In this document: positions 1 through 9,792 of the stretch, piece by piece | Layout of the letters: each line of letters starts with the position of its first letter | Numbering within the stretch: position 1 is the first letter of the stretch | Assembly: GCA_036867785.1 (NCBI GenBank) | Contig: CP145412.1 | Span: 1 to 64,000 of the forward strand | Length of the DNA stretch: 64,000 bases | Reading direction: 5' to 3' | Origin: Plasmodiophora brassicae | Lineage: Eukaryota > Endomyxa: Phytomyxea > Phytomyxea > Plasmodiophorida | Program-made: the position numbers and the translations under genes | Notes under the pieces: model-generated | Databases searched by the model: none | The model's input: only the letters and a program-made list of their open reading frames with translations | Told to the model about the DNA's origin: nothing

Positions 1-375
1 AACCCTAAAAACCCTAAAACCCTAAAACCCTAAACCCTAAAACCCTAAAACCCTAAAACCCTAAAACCCTAAAACCCTAAAACCCTAAAACCCTAAAACC
101 CTAAAACCCTAAAACCCTAAAACCCTAAAACCCTAAAACCCTAAAACCCTAAAACCCTAAAACCCTAAAACCCTAAAACCCTAAAACCCTAAAACCCTAA
201 AACCCTAAAACCCTAAAACCCTAAAACCCTAAAACCCTAAAACCCTAAAACCCTAACCCTAAAACCCTAAAACCCTAAAGCCCTAAAACCCTAAAAAAAC
301 CCTAAAAACCCTAAAACCCTAACCCTAAAAAACCCTAAAACCCTAAAACCCTAAAAAACCCTAAAAAACCCTAAA
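1..375. repeat. Telomeric repeat array, (CCCTAAAA)n
   Basis: Almost perfect 8-bp repeats CCCTAAAA fill the left edge, so the G-rich strand reads TTTTAGGG towards the end of the molecule. The first ~250 bp are nearly uniform; from about 251 on the array holds variant units (CCCTAA, CCCTAAAAAA, one GCCCTAAAA), the usual decay at the inner edge of a telomere. The last unit ends near 375 and unique sequence begins at once. The 8-bp unit is known from Chlamydomonas-type telomeres and some apicomplexans, and differs from the TTAGGG of most fungi and animals. Confidence 0.97.
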
Positions 376-408
376 GCACCCATCCGAAGGCCGACGATGG
401 GGAATAGC

Positions 409-1912
409 CTTCGGACGGAGGCCGACTCGAAAAGCACTTTCTGGAAGCCGGCCTGGACCCAGAAGAGGCCGGCGCGTTCAGCCCCGGCGCCGTCGCGAGC
501 GTGATCGGACGGCAGGCCTGGATGAAGGGCATTGGCCCGGACAACCTGCCGCTCGACGTGTTCGAAGGCGACACGGAAGCTGCCTCGCAATGGATCTCGG
601 CCATGTTCGTCGTCTTCTACGCGCTTCAGCTGGTGCCTTCGGCGTGGAAGTCGGCCTTCATGAAGCCGTTGCTGAAGAAGGACTGCGATTCCATGGACCC
701 GGGCAGCTGGCGGGTCATCGCGCTCCAGTCGCACCTGCGGAAGACGTACGAGCGCTGCCTCGTCTGGCTGATGCAGTCGCGTGACTGGCTGCGCGTGCAC
801 CGCCTCCAGTTCGGGTTCCAGGACGGGATCGGGTGTCCGGAGGCGATCTGGGTCGCCAGCGAGCTGATCGACAAGTACCGGCGGCTGAAGCAACCGGTCA
901 CGACGATCCTCCTGGACATCCAGAAGGCGTTCGACACGACCGAGCGGCAGCTCGTCTACGAGAAGTTGCTGGCGCGCGGCGTCCCCGCTCACGTTGTCGC
1001 TGTCGTCCAGTCGCTGTTCGACGGGTGCACGTTTCAGGTGATGCTGGACGGGCAGCTGTCGAGCGCGATCGACGTGCTGGTCGGCGTCTTCCAGGGCGCC
1101 GTGCTGTCCCCGTTCCTGTTCAACATTCAGATCGACGACCTGCCGGCCGGGCTGTGCCGCACCTTCGGGCGCGTTGCACCCTCGCTGTACGGCCAGCCGG
1201 TCCCTGCGCAGATGTTCGCCGACGACACGTCTCTGTACGCGTTGTCGGACGACGTTGCACAGCGGATGCTGGACTACTGCGAGGAGTACGCCCGCCGGCA
1301 TCGGTTCGTGTTTAACGCGAGGAAGTCGCAGGTGACGAGGGACCGCCGCGGCGCGACGTTCACGATTAATGGGGACGAAATCCCAGACGAGGCCGACCTG
1401 GCGTCCCCGACCAAGTTCCTGGGCATAGTTATGCGTGGCGGTGATTCGCCCACGATGCCCAGCTCCAGGACCGGACGGGGAAGGCCAAGTCGCTGCTGAT
1501 GGCGATCGGACGGACCGGCGCCCTGGCGACCAAGCACTTGTCCCTGGCCCGCAAGCGACTGCTCATATTCTGCTGGGTTCGCGCCCGCGCCGAGTACGGC
1601 CTCGCCTTCTCGGATCATTCGAAAGCGTCGCTCGCGGGCATGGACCCGTTGATGAAGTCGTCGGTGGCCATGGCCTTCGGGAACCGCAGCACGGCACCCA
1701 ACATCCCAATCTCCATCACGACCAGCGCCATGCGACACGATCGCATCGCGCGCCGAGCACCGCACTGCCGCCGCTCGCCATATTTGGCTGAGCGGCGCAG
1801 TGTGTACAATCATCAGCTGCTCGGGCGACTGGTCCCCGCTGTCGACCCGGCATCGCTTCCGAGCGACGCCGGGCGTCGTCCAGCTTCGTTTCCCCGCCTG
1901 AACAGCGGGTGA
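409..1912 (+). pseudogene. LINE-type (non-LTR) reverse transcriptase, truncated and frameshifted
   Basis: The frame is open without a stop from about 409 and encodes a non-LTR retrotransposon reverse transcriptase running away from the telomere. Visible motifs are the palm aspartate in ILLDIQKAFDTTERQL (near 910-950), the VFQGAVLSPFLFN block (near 1087-1125) and the catalytic FADDTSLYA box (near 1216-1240). An in-frame TAG lies just upstream of 409 and no ATG starts the domain, so the 5' part (ORF1, endonuclease) is missing. Near 1440-1500 the frame breaks: the post-RT region (KSLLMAIGRTGALATKHLSL) continues in another frame to 1912. This looks like a dead 5'-truncated copy whose broken end meets the telomere repeats. 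The class is clear; the family is not assigned. Confidence 0.85.
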
Positions 1913-1918
1913 ATACAT

Positions 1919-2784
1919 GAGAATTTCCTAAAACCCAATGTCATGCACTGCCGTCAAGGGTCTGCAGACGCGGGACAACAGGATAGGTTTAGTTGTGCTT
2001 CGCTCGTCGGCGAAGTGCACCAGCCTTTAACGACGGCGGTTGCAGACTCGAAACAGGAACAGGAACAGCGCCGCGATCCCAACCGTCCCCGACAGGTACG
2101 GCTGCGCGCTATAATATCAAAGAACTGTTCGCGAACATTATCAGCGAAAACCAACGGCTGAGGGCGGGTGCATGTTGGCGATAACGCCGTTGAGAACTAT
2201 CAGCAGTGGACCCCAATTGTTGCCAATCCGGCCCTGGACGCCGAAATAGAGCATATACATGAGCAACCGTCTTTCTTGCAGCGACGAGAAACCAATCGCC
2301 TACGAGGGTCGTCGTGTCCTCTAGAAGTCCAACCAGCGTTATCAAAATATAGCCACGCGTAAATCGAGGCAAGAAGTACCGGCGGGCGGGGCGGCGGGAC
2401 GTGACGCGACATAGGCGGCCAGGGCAGCGTCGCGGGCAGCACCGGCGCGGTCGGCGTCGCGCTCCATGCCGGCCAGGCGCGGGTCATCGGGGTTGGCGTC
2501 CCGCGCCTCCCTGACGGCCCTGTTCGCGGCCGCGGCGTCGGCGTCGCGCTGCTTGAATAGCTCCTCCAAAGACTGCGACATGATGGGCGCCCACGTCAAA
2601 CTGGAGTGAAAGTCCGTGTGGACAGACCTGGCGGCTGGCCAGGAAGGTTGTGAGCGTCGCTCCGAGGCTACCAGTCAGGCGCTCCGAGGCCACTAGTCAG
2701 GCACTTCAGGTCGCCATCATGTCCGAGGGCAGTGCCAAGCGCATGTCGGTATCGGGCACGCCAAGGCCGGACATGCAGGTTGTT
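1919..2784. other. Gap between LINE fragment and LTR element; one weak ORF
   Basis: No recognisable gene. A minus-strand ORF at 2342-2581 (79 codons, ATG start, alanine- and aspartate-rich, probably helical) is open but has no recognised relatives and could be chance in GC-rich DNA. The right edge is the insertion site of the Ty3/gypsy element; the 4 bp TGTT at 2781-2784 recur just after that element. Confidence 0.4.
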
Positions 2785-2981
2785 TGTTCATCCAGAGTAC
2801 CAGTACTCAGATGATGCTGCTCAGATGCTGCTGCCACCCGGTCACATGATCATGACCGTACTCGACCCCGCAGCGGCCCTTGCTGTGACGATCCTGTCCA
2901 AATACATCAGTTCGTTATATCACCAGGCGCCGACTCTTGCGACCGACCGCCCCCGTAGTGGGCAGCGGCGGCGTTAGCACA
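2785..2981 (+). repeat. 5' long terminal repeat of Ty3/gypsy element
   Basis: This 197-bp block begins TGTTCATCC and ends GTTAGCACA (TG...CA termini). By eye it matches 7924-8120 at every base. It is flanked on the outside by TGTT. No tRNA primer-binding site with the usual TGG start is visible just inside (GAAGCTTCTTGCGC from 2982), so priming may be unusual. Confidence 0.95.
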
Positions 2982-3024
2982 GAAGCTTCTTGCGCAAAGA
3001 GCCCCAAGCAAACGAACTCACTTA

Positions 3025-6000
3025 ATGGCAGGAGGTGGCCGCAGAGCGCCCGTTCGTCTACAGATGGAGGACGACGCCAGGACCAACTCCGACGCCGAGG
3101 CCAAGGAGCATGAATCGTCGACAGATGACGAAATCGATCGAGGGCTTCAGTCAACAAACCTGCACGGTAAGAGCCCGATCTTTATGCCTTTGAAACCGCC
3201 CATCCTACGTACCCTGAGCCTTACGGCCAAGGACGGAATTAACGATTTCCTCAAGAAATATAGGAAACACGTCGAGATCGTTAACGAGCGCCGACTGATC
3301 TACAAGGAGGATATTCATCCGCCAACGGTGAAGTCATGCATTACCGAGGACGTCCTCAGAGGGATGTCGAAATATCGCCTACGTCAACCCGCCAGCACGA
3401 TCACGGATGGCGACATCATGAGCTACTTGAGGTCAGTCCAACGCAGGGAGGCTGATGTCGAGAGTTCGACAGACATCAAGGCGCTTCTCACGAAGACAGT
3501 GGTCATGAACCTGTCAATCAAGAGTATTGAGGAACGTGTCACGTCTTTCTTCGCCAAGTTCGATGAGCTAATCGACGACTATGGGCTACAAGACACATAC
3601 GCCAAAGGAACGAAAGGAACCAAGCGCAAGATCAAGGTATTACGCGGAGGTATCCGTCCCACTGACCTTGCGGTTCTAGTCGAACGCGCGATCGAGTTCG
3701 GAGGGTGCAGGGACGCTGAGAAGGACGAGCTCAAATTCTTCGACCTCGTCGACCGTCTTGCCAAAGAGCAGGACAAACACTTCCGGCTGCAAGCTGAGAA
3801 GAAGAAGTCTCCAGCGCAGACCATGTCCCCACCTGCAGGTAAGAAAGGTAAGGACGTTGTTGCTCCGAATAGGAATGGCGGCAAGCATCCGACAAATCCG
3901 ATCGGACTGAAGACAGCTCAATCGTCCACATCGCAAACGAAAGACGAATCGAGGGACATCCCCGAGCACATCCGAAAACGTTTCGAAGGTAAGGATCCTC
4001 CAAAGGCAGGTTGCCTAATCTGCAAGGAGCAGCACTGGGTCCAAGTGTGCCCGAAGGCAACTCAAGGAGAACGCAAAGCTGCCATTGAAAAGTTCCAGAA
4101 AGAGCGCAAAGAGAAGGAGGAGAGTAAGGGCAACGCAGACACGGCAAAGCGCATGGGCCCGCCGTCGCCGTCAACACCGTCCCCTATGAGACTTCGCTTC
4201 CAGAACTCGCTCGACCTTCCATTCGAAGCCGATAGTGGTGCGACGAAGACCGTCATTTCGCAATCGCAACTGCTACGGATTCAAGCCATCCAGCATGTCC
4301 CAGTCAAAGTGTTCGACCATCCAACGGAGGCGAAACTTGCAACGATCGGGGCTACGACAACAATTGTCGCCACAGCGATCGTGGACATCACCATTGTCCC
4401 ACCTTCGCATGGCAAACCTGCACATCTACGCGGGCGGGAAATCAACGTATGTCGCGAAGACCTATCTGATGACATTGTCCTTTTAGGAGCCCCGGAACTG
4501 GACGCGTTGGGTATCAATCCAGCTACACAACTGAAGGAGATGTTAATCGAGGCAAATGGTCCTATCATCATCGAAGCGGATCCGACCCCGGAACGTCACG
4601 CCCCAGGTGGTCAAGGGATCACGATGAGAGCGGTAAGACACCCGGAGGTAAGTGGAACAACTCGCGATCATGAGCCCCAATTGGACACCAATGATCCGGG
4701 TGACGACTATGATGTCGAAATCGGAGAACACTCCGATACAGACGTGGACAGGGCAATAGACCGGATGATACAACGTGCAACTGACTCCGGTTTCCCTAAC
4801 GATCAAGTCCCGCGTCTACGCACAACTGTCAATCGACACAAAGACATATGGCGAACGAAGCTTGGCCGTGATCCACCTGCGAAAGTAAGTCCACTGAAAC
4901 TACACTTCAAAGCAGATGCTCGTCCTGTTCGTTGCCGAACACGAAGGTATACCCTCGAACATCAAAAATTCATGGATGATCACGTAGGAACCTTGGCGGA
5001 AAACGATTTTGTGTACCGCAATCCGCACAGCAGGTACGCGTCGCCGTGTCTGGTCGTCGACAAGAAGGACACGGAGGTTCGCGGCCATCGGCTGACCGTC
5101 GACATCAATGAAGCCGTCAACAAACAGACCGAACGCATTGCATGGCCGATGCCTCACATCGACATCATCCTGACCTACCTACGTTCCGCGAACATCTTCA
5201 TGCTGTTCGATGCCTTTAAAGGCTATTGGCAATTTCCGTTGCACCCTGATTCGCAGGAGGCCTGCTCGTTCATGACGCACATCGCCACGTTTACACCCAG
5301 GCGCATCATCCAGGGAATCGCTGATTGCGTGTTTGCGTTCCAGGCGGGAATGCAACAGGTGTTGGGGAAACTTCTATATATCTGCGCCCTACTCTGGATC
5401 GACGATATCCTCGGCTACGTATCTGGATTCGGAGCCTACATGGACACACTCGAATCTCTTCTCAACGCTTTCGACGAGTTTGGAGTTAAACTCAACCCTG
5501 ATCGCTGCCAGTTATATCTCACTTCAGTGACATGGTGCGGTCGCGTTATATCCGCTGATGGAGTGTCGTTCGATCGCTCGTATCTCAACGCCTTGCACGA
5601 TCTATCAACTCCTATCACGGCTGCTGATCTCCAACAGTTCCTCTCGGGCCTCAATTGGGTCCGTTCTGTTATCCCTCAATTCGCGGCACATGTTCATCCG
5701 CTACAGGATCTACTTCTGTCCGCTTCTCGTTCTGTCAGCAGTCTGAAGAAATCACACCTACGTCGAGTTCGTTTAGCCGACATCGGCTGGACCACTGACC
5801 ATCTCACCAGTTTCAATTCTCTGAAGCATCGACTATCGGAGGCCATGACGCTGGCGCACCCCAAGGACGAATGGATCATGTGTCTCTTTCCGGATGCGAG
5901 TGACCGTTTCTGGTCTGTTTTCCTGTCGCAGATCCCTCCGGAAGATATTGATCTCCCGTACGGTGAGCAACACCACGAACCTTTGTCGTTCATCTCGGGG

Positions 6001-7914
6001 ACATTCCGTGGTTCTCAATTGAAGTGGGCGACCATTGAGAAGGAGGCCTACGCCATCATTGAAGGCTGCTATCGCCTCAGACACTTCATCTCTATGTCAA
6101 AGCTGGCACTTCGAATCTTCACAGACCACCGTAATTTGGTTTTCATTCTGAACCCAGCCTCGGTTGCACGAATTAGTCGGACGACCGGCGATCGCTTGGA
6201 GCGCTGGCGACTTCAGATTATCGACCTAGATTTTCACATTGAGCACATTGCTGGGGAGGACAACGTTTGGGCCGACCTCGCCACGCGGTGGGGCGTCGCC
6301 CTGCAACCACTCTCCTCATTTTCCCCTCCATCGTTCCGTTCTATTCGTCATATGGCAATTAATCTTGACTTCGACGATTACAAGATGACCGATGAGTTTA
6401 TCTGGCCGTCTGTCGACGAGATTAGTAACGCTCAGACCGACTACATTCGCCAACACGACCTATCTGCCGTTTCCGATATTCTCCAACTCGAAGGGGACAT
6501 GTCTCTCCACCTTAGCCCGGAATCTGGCTGGCGTACTCCAGACAATCAACTCTGGGTACCATCACATGCACTGCAGCTACGCATCGCAGTGATTTCACAT
6601 ATGGGACTGTCTGGTCATCAACCTGCTGCATCGACTATTTCGAGCATCGCACAACTCTTCTGGTGGCCTGATCTGGATTCCTTTGTTCGTGCATTTGTGG
6701 ACAAATGCTTACACTGCCTACGCAACAAAGATTCGATGATTCCCCGACCTTTTGGCACGGCTATGCATGCGGACAAGCCCAATAAGGTCATCCACTATGA
6801 CTTTCTGTTCTTATCCAAACCTCGTCCAGGCGATTCTCATCAACTTCGTTATGTTCTGGTTCTGAAGGACGACGCCACGGCATTCGTCGAGTTAATTCCT
6901 TGTCAATTCGCGGATCACAGCGTTGTCGCCGAATCTCTTCTGGATTGGTTCAAACGTTTCGGCATTGTTTTCCAACATGTCTCTGACCGCGGCACACACT
7001 TCAAAAACGCGGTTATCGCCGAGCTTAATAGCCGGTTACACTGCAACCATCATTTCACAACTGCCTACACACCTTGGGCGAACGGCACGGTTGAGGTTGT
7101 CAACAAGCGGCTTCTCTTTCTGCTGAAGTCCCTCCTCTCCGAGCTAAATCTTCCATTCCAGGATTGGCCGTATGTCCTTCCGCTGATCAACATGACGGTA
7201 AATCACACTGTTCGATCAAGTGTGGGCTACGCGCCTGTCACGATGTTTACGGGTTTGCCACCCTCGACACCTATCTCGATTATCTTCAACAAACGCATCG
7301 ACGCGGTTATCGACGTACCGTTGACCCCTGACCGTCTCAAGGAAATGACGACGGAACTTATCGATTCTCTCGAGGACATGCACAAAGCAGTGGCACGTAC
7401 ACGCACCCATCTACGTGATCTCAAGCAACGCGCCCGGCGTCGCCGACGCAATGTTCGCGAGATCAACTTCACGACGGGCGACTATGTTCTCGTGGCCAAC
7501 CATGGCAAGCACTCCAAGTCCGAGTACAACTGGACTGGACCTGCCCAGATTATCGACACCATCAACGACTGGGTGTATCGAGTTCGAGATCTCTTGACTG
7601 ATCATATCTCAGATGTACACGCCCAGCGCTTAATGTTCTATGCAGATGCGCACTTGAATGTCACCTCTTCCCTGAAGCACAACATCGCGCTCACCGGCGT
7701 GGCTTACCAAGTCAACGCAGTCGAGGACATTCGAGTCAACTCTACGTCAGGTGACACTGAACTACTGATCAACTGGATCGGATTCGATGCCACCGACAAT
7801 TCATGGGAACCTTACTCGGTCATGGCGGCCGATGTTCCTGATATCGTCAGGGCCTTCCTCGAACGACAAGCCGAAGGAGACCCGCTCTGCTCACGACTGT
7901 TAGCAGATTTCTAA
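3025..7914 (+). CDS. Gag-Pol polyprotein with C-terminal chromodomain
   Basis: A single 1629-residue frame. The Gag-like N-terminus ends in a zinc knuckle near residues 330-343 with spacing CX2CX3HX4C, one residue short of the usual CX2CX4HX4C. The aspartic protease motif DSGATKTVIS is near residue 403. The RT shows FDAFKGYWQ and the catalytic LLWIDDILGY (near 790), where I replaces the first residue of the usual (Y/F)xDD. RNase H shows FPDASDRF (near 953) and FTDHRNL (near 1032). The integrase has an HHCC zinc finger (near 1190-1235) and a D,D-35-E triad: HYDFLF, then SDRGTHF with 35 residues to the E of GTVEVV. A chromodomain occupies about 1561-1612 (INWIGF..NSWEP). There is no stop or frameshift, so the element may be active. 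Gag and Pol share one frame, so no frameshift signal is needed. Confidence 0.96.
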   Translation: MAGGGRRAPVRLQMEDDARTNSDAEAKEHESSTDDEIDRGLQSTNLHGKSPIFMPLKPPILRTLSLTAKDGINDFLKKYRKHVEIVNERRLIYKEDIHPPTVKSCITEDVLRGMSKYRLRQPASTITDGDIMSYLRSVQRREADVESSTDIKALLTKTVVMNLSIKSIEERVTSFFAKFDELIDDYGLQDTYAKGTKGTKRKIKVLRGGIRPTDLAVLVERAIEFGGCRDAEKDELKFFDLVDRLAKEQDKHFRLQAEKKKSPAQTMSPPAGKKGKDVVAPNRNGGKHPTNPIGLKTAQSSTSQTKDESRDIPEHIRKRFEGKDPPKAGCLICKEQHWVQVCPKATQGERKAAIEKFQKERKEKEESKGNADTAKRMGPPSPSTPSPMRLRFQNSLDLPFEADSGATKTVISQSQLLRIQAIQHVPVKVFDHPTEAKLATIGATTTIVATAIVDITIVPPSHGKPAHLRGREINVCREDLSDDIVLLGAPELDALGINPATQLKEMLIEANGPIIIEADPTPERHAPGGQGITMRAVRHPEVSGTTRDHEPQLDTNDPGDDYDVEIGEHSDTDVDRAIDRMIQRATDSGFPNDQVPRLRTTVNRHKDIWRTKLGRDPPAKVSPLKLHFKADARPVRCRTRRYTLEHQKFMDDHVGTLAENDFVYRNPHSRYASPCLVVDKKDTEVRGHRLTVDINEAVNKQTERIAWPMPHIDIILTYLRSANIFMLFDAFKGYWQFPLHPDSQEACSFMTHIATFTPRRIIQGIADCVFAFQAGMQQVLGKLLYICALLWIDDILGYVSGFGAYMDTLESLLNAFDEFGVKLNPDRCQLYLTSVTWCGRVISADGVSFDRSYLNALHDLSTPITAADLQQFLSGLNWVRSVIPQFAAHVHPLQDLLLSASRSVSSLKKSHLRRVRLADIGWTTDHLTSFNSLKHRLSEAMTLAHPKDEWIMCLFPDASDRFWSVFLSQIPPEDIDLPYGEQHHEPLSFISGTFRGSQLKWATIEKEAYAIIEGCYRLRHFISMSKLALRIFTDHRNLVFILNPASVARISRTTGDRLERWRLQIIDLDFHIEHIAGEDNVWADLATRWGVALQPLSSFSPPSFRSIRHMAINLDFDDYKMTDEFIWPSVDEISNAQTDYIRQHDLSAVSDILQLEGDMSLHLSPESGWRTPDNQLWVPSHALQLRIAVISHMGLSGHQPAASTISSIAQLFWWPDLDSFVRAFVDKCLHCLRNKDSMIPRPFGTAMHADKPNKVIHYDFLFLSKPRPGDSHQLRYVLVLKDDATAFVELIPCQFADHSVVAESLLDWFKRFGIVFQHVSDRGTHFKNAVIAELNSRLHCNHHFTTAYTPWANGTVEVVNKRLLFLLKSLLSELNLPFQDWPYVLPLINMTVNHTVRSSVGYAPVTMFTGLPPSTPISIIFNKRIDAVIDVPLTPDRLKEMTTELIDSLEDMHKAVARTRTHLRDLKQRARRRRRNVREINFTTGDYVLVANHGKHSKSEYNWTGPAQIIDTINDWVYRVRDLLTDHISDVHAQRLMFYADAHLNVTSSLKHNIALTGVAYQVNAVEDIRVNSTSGDTELLINWIGFDATDNSWEPYSVMAADVPDIVRAFLERQAEGDPLCSRLLADF

Positions 7915-7923
7915 CACGGGGAG

Positions 7924-8120
7924 TGTTCATCCAGAGTACCAGTACTCAGATGATGCTGCTCAGATGCTGCTGCCACCCGGTCACATGATCATGACCGTAC
8001 TCGACCCCGCAGCGGCCCTTGCTGTGACGATCCTGTCCAAATACATCAGTTCGTTATATCACCAGGCGCCGACTCTTGCGACCGACCGCCCCCGTAGTGG
8101 GCAGCGGCGGCGTTAGCACA
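7924..8120 (+). repeat. 3' long terminal repeat of Ty3/gypsy element
   Basis: The second copy of the 197-bp LTR, identical by eye to 2785-2981, 9 bp after the gag-pol stop codon and directly after a G-rich polypurine stretch. It is followed by TGTT, matching the 4 bp before the 5' LTR. Confidence 0.95.
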
Positions 8121-9132
8121 TGTTGGTCGATGACGATGGTGGCCCGTCGGCCACCACAGATGGGGCTCTGCGGCCAGATGTTGTTGGCGCAAGAACCATG
8201 GCACGATTGTCGACAATAGAGTGTACTTACTCAACCGAGAAGCCCGGGCCGCCCGCATGCGAAAATGGGCATGTCGGCGGAGGCTTGGTACGCCAGCATT
8301 ATCGTCTGTTGGTGGCGCGCGGCGCCGGCGGCGGCCAACCTTCGCACCGCATTGGGGCGTCGCCCCCCGTGACGACGGCACGTGGACGGAAGGACGATGC
8401 GTCGCCCGATCGATCCGCCATCGTGTGCCGCACGAATATGCTGGTGCCGAGGGGCGGGAGGGTGCTTGTGGCGTCGAAAGAGAGGATGAACGGCGAGTGA
8501 GGATTTAAGTTCATCGGAAAGGAGATGTATATTGGAAGGTCAGGGGTAAGTACTGTTGCAGGGTTGCTGGCCTATCGTGCGGCGACCAGCACAGCGAAGA
8601 ACCACGTCGTAGCTTGGTGTCCTGGTTCTGACGAACTTACAGCAGGTTCTGCTGCTCGATGCGAAGATACTGATGCACCACGACTGTGGAAACAGCTTAC
8701 GACACCGAATTAATGAGGACGTTGTCGCCAATGTCGCGTTGCTGGAGAGGTACTGCGTGTGCGCCTTCAACGTGACGCCCGTGTCTTGCTTGAATGCGAT
8801 AGGGCAGCCTTCGCGACCGTGCCAAACCATAATCAGATAGGAAAGGGCGTTGTACAGCGGGTGTGTCTCCTTAACGAAGCGCAGTCCGCCACCACGTACA
8901 TGTACATAGCACCAAGTTGCGTCCCTTGTCAAGCGCGCCCGTCGACATTGTCTGCATCGAGAACGACAGCATCGAACTTCGGAACCGTGGGCTCGTTGTA
9001 GCGCCGAACATGTTCCCTGCTGGGGCGCTGGCAATGACAACCACTCGCAGATTTGGCGACTTGCACATGCGGCCCTTCCAACCGATTTCGGACCGGGCAC
9101 CAAGGTCGGATCAGCCCTGACAGCGGGGTGCA

Positions 9133-9219
9133 TTTATGCAAATTGACGGCGTTGACACAGCGCGTTGCTTGATCAAGCAACGCGCTGCGCGGTGTGTCAA
9201 TGCCGTCAAGTTGCATAAA
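9133..9219. repeat. Imperfect palindrome centred on TTGATCAA
   Basis: The left arm 9133-9172 and right arm 9173-9219 are reverse complements, from TTTATGCAA at the left end to TTGCATAAA at the right. The inner 15 bp per arm are perfect (TCAAGCAACGCGCTG); further out the right arm has a 7-bp insertion and two substitutions. The transcript would fold into a hairpin with no loop. Confidence 0.85.
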
Positions 9220-9450
9220 CCAGGCGTGGCATTCGGTCCTACTTGCGTGCTCCAATGCACGACATTCCGTTTTTCTCGTCTGGTCAGGGTCTGGCATGGT
9301 CGTATCGCAGACGGAGCCAAACCCGGTGGCCCGGAACGACGACTGGCTCCTCGCCCTTTGTCGACTCCAGCGATTGCTGCCGCTGCGAGCGGGCTGCGGC
9401 CAGGGCGACTTGCGGGGCTGGTGTGCACGAGTATAGGCCAGCTGCTGCAT

Positions 9451-9792
9451 TAGATCGACACGAGCGTCCGCCGACTCAGCATGACGTCGTCCTGCCGTCT
9501 GCCGAAGACGGCGCTGGGTGCGGCGCCCGTCGCAGGACGTACATCGGTGTCGGCAGACTATGTCGCTGGGGTCGTCCACAGCAGGCGGCGCTAGACGTCG
9601 CTGTTCTGCAGGACGACCTGCAGGACAGGGAAGAGACGCATTCTATGCTGTCGGCGAGGTCGGCAACACCCTTGGCTGGTCTGCCGATCACGACACCGAT
9701 GTACGTCCTGCGACGGGCGCCGCACCCAGCGCCGTCTTCGGCAGACGGCAGGACAACGTCATGCTGAGTCGGCGGACGCGCGTGTCGACCTA
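9451..9792. mobile_element. MITE-like element with 102-bp terminal inverted repeats
   Basis: Arms 9451-9552 and 9691-9792 (102 bp each) are reverse complements with only about three mismatches, around a 138-bp spacer. The outer ends read TAGATCGACAC... and ...GTGTCGACCTA, so TA stands at both edges, as in Tc1/mariner-type insertions that duplicate TA. It has no coding capacity. The spacer resembles part of the dispersed repeat at 11.9 kb (GACGACCTGCAGGACAGG), so the element may have arisen from or inserted into that repeat. Arm similarity far above that of neighbouring repeats suggests a fairly recent origin. Confidence 0.65.

Larger units (their letters stand above)
2781..8124 (+). mobile_element. 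Full-length Ty3/gypsy chromovirus retrotransposon
   Basis: A complete LTR retrotransposon of 5336 bp (2785-8120): 197-bp LTRs identical by eye, one uninterrupted gag-pol frame (3025-7914), a short purine-rich tract (ACACGGGGAG, 7914-7923) directly before the 3' LTR, and a 4-bp target duplication TGTT at 2781-2784 and 8121-8124. The domain order protease, RT, RNase H, integrase, chromodomain is that of Ty3/gypsy chromoviruses (Metaviridae). Identical LTRs mean a very recent insertion or gene conversion. The element sits about 2.4 kb from the telomere array. Confidence 0.95.

Noticed and set aside
9451-9792. CRISPR-like repeat-spacer structure
   Set aside because: Only two inverted 102-bp copies, no regular spacers, and the genome is eukaryotic.
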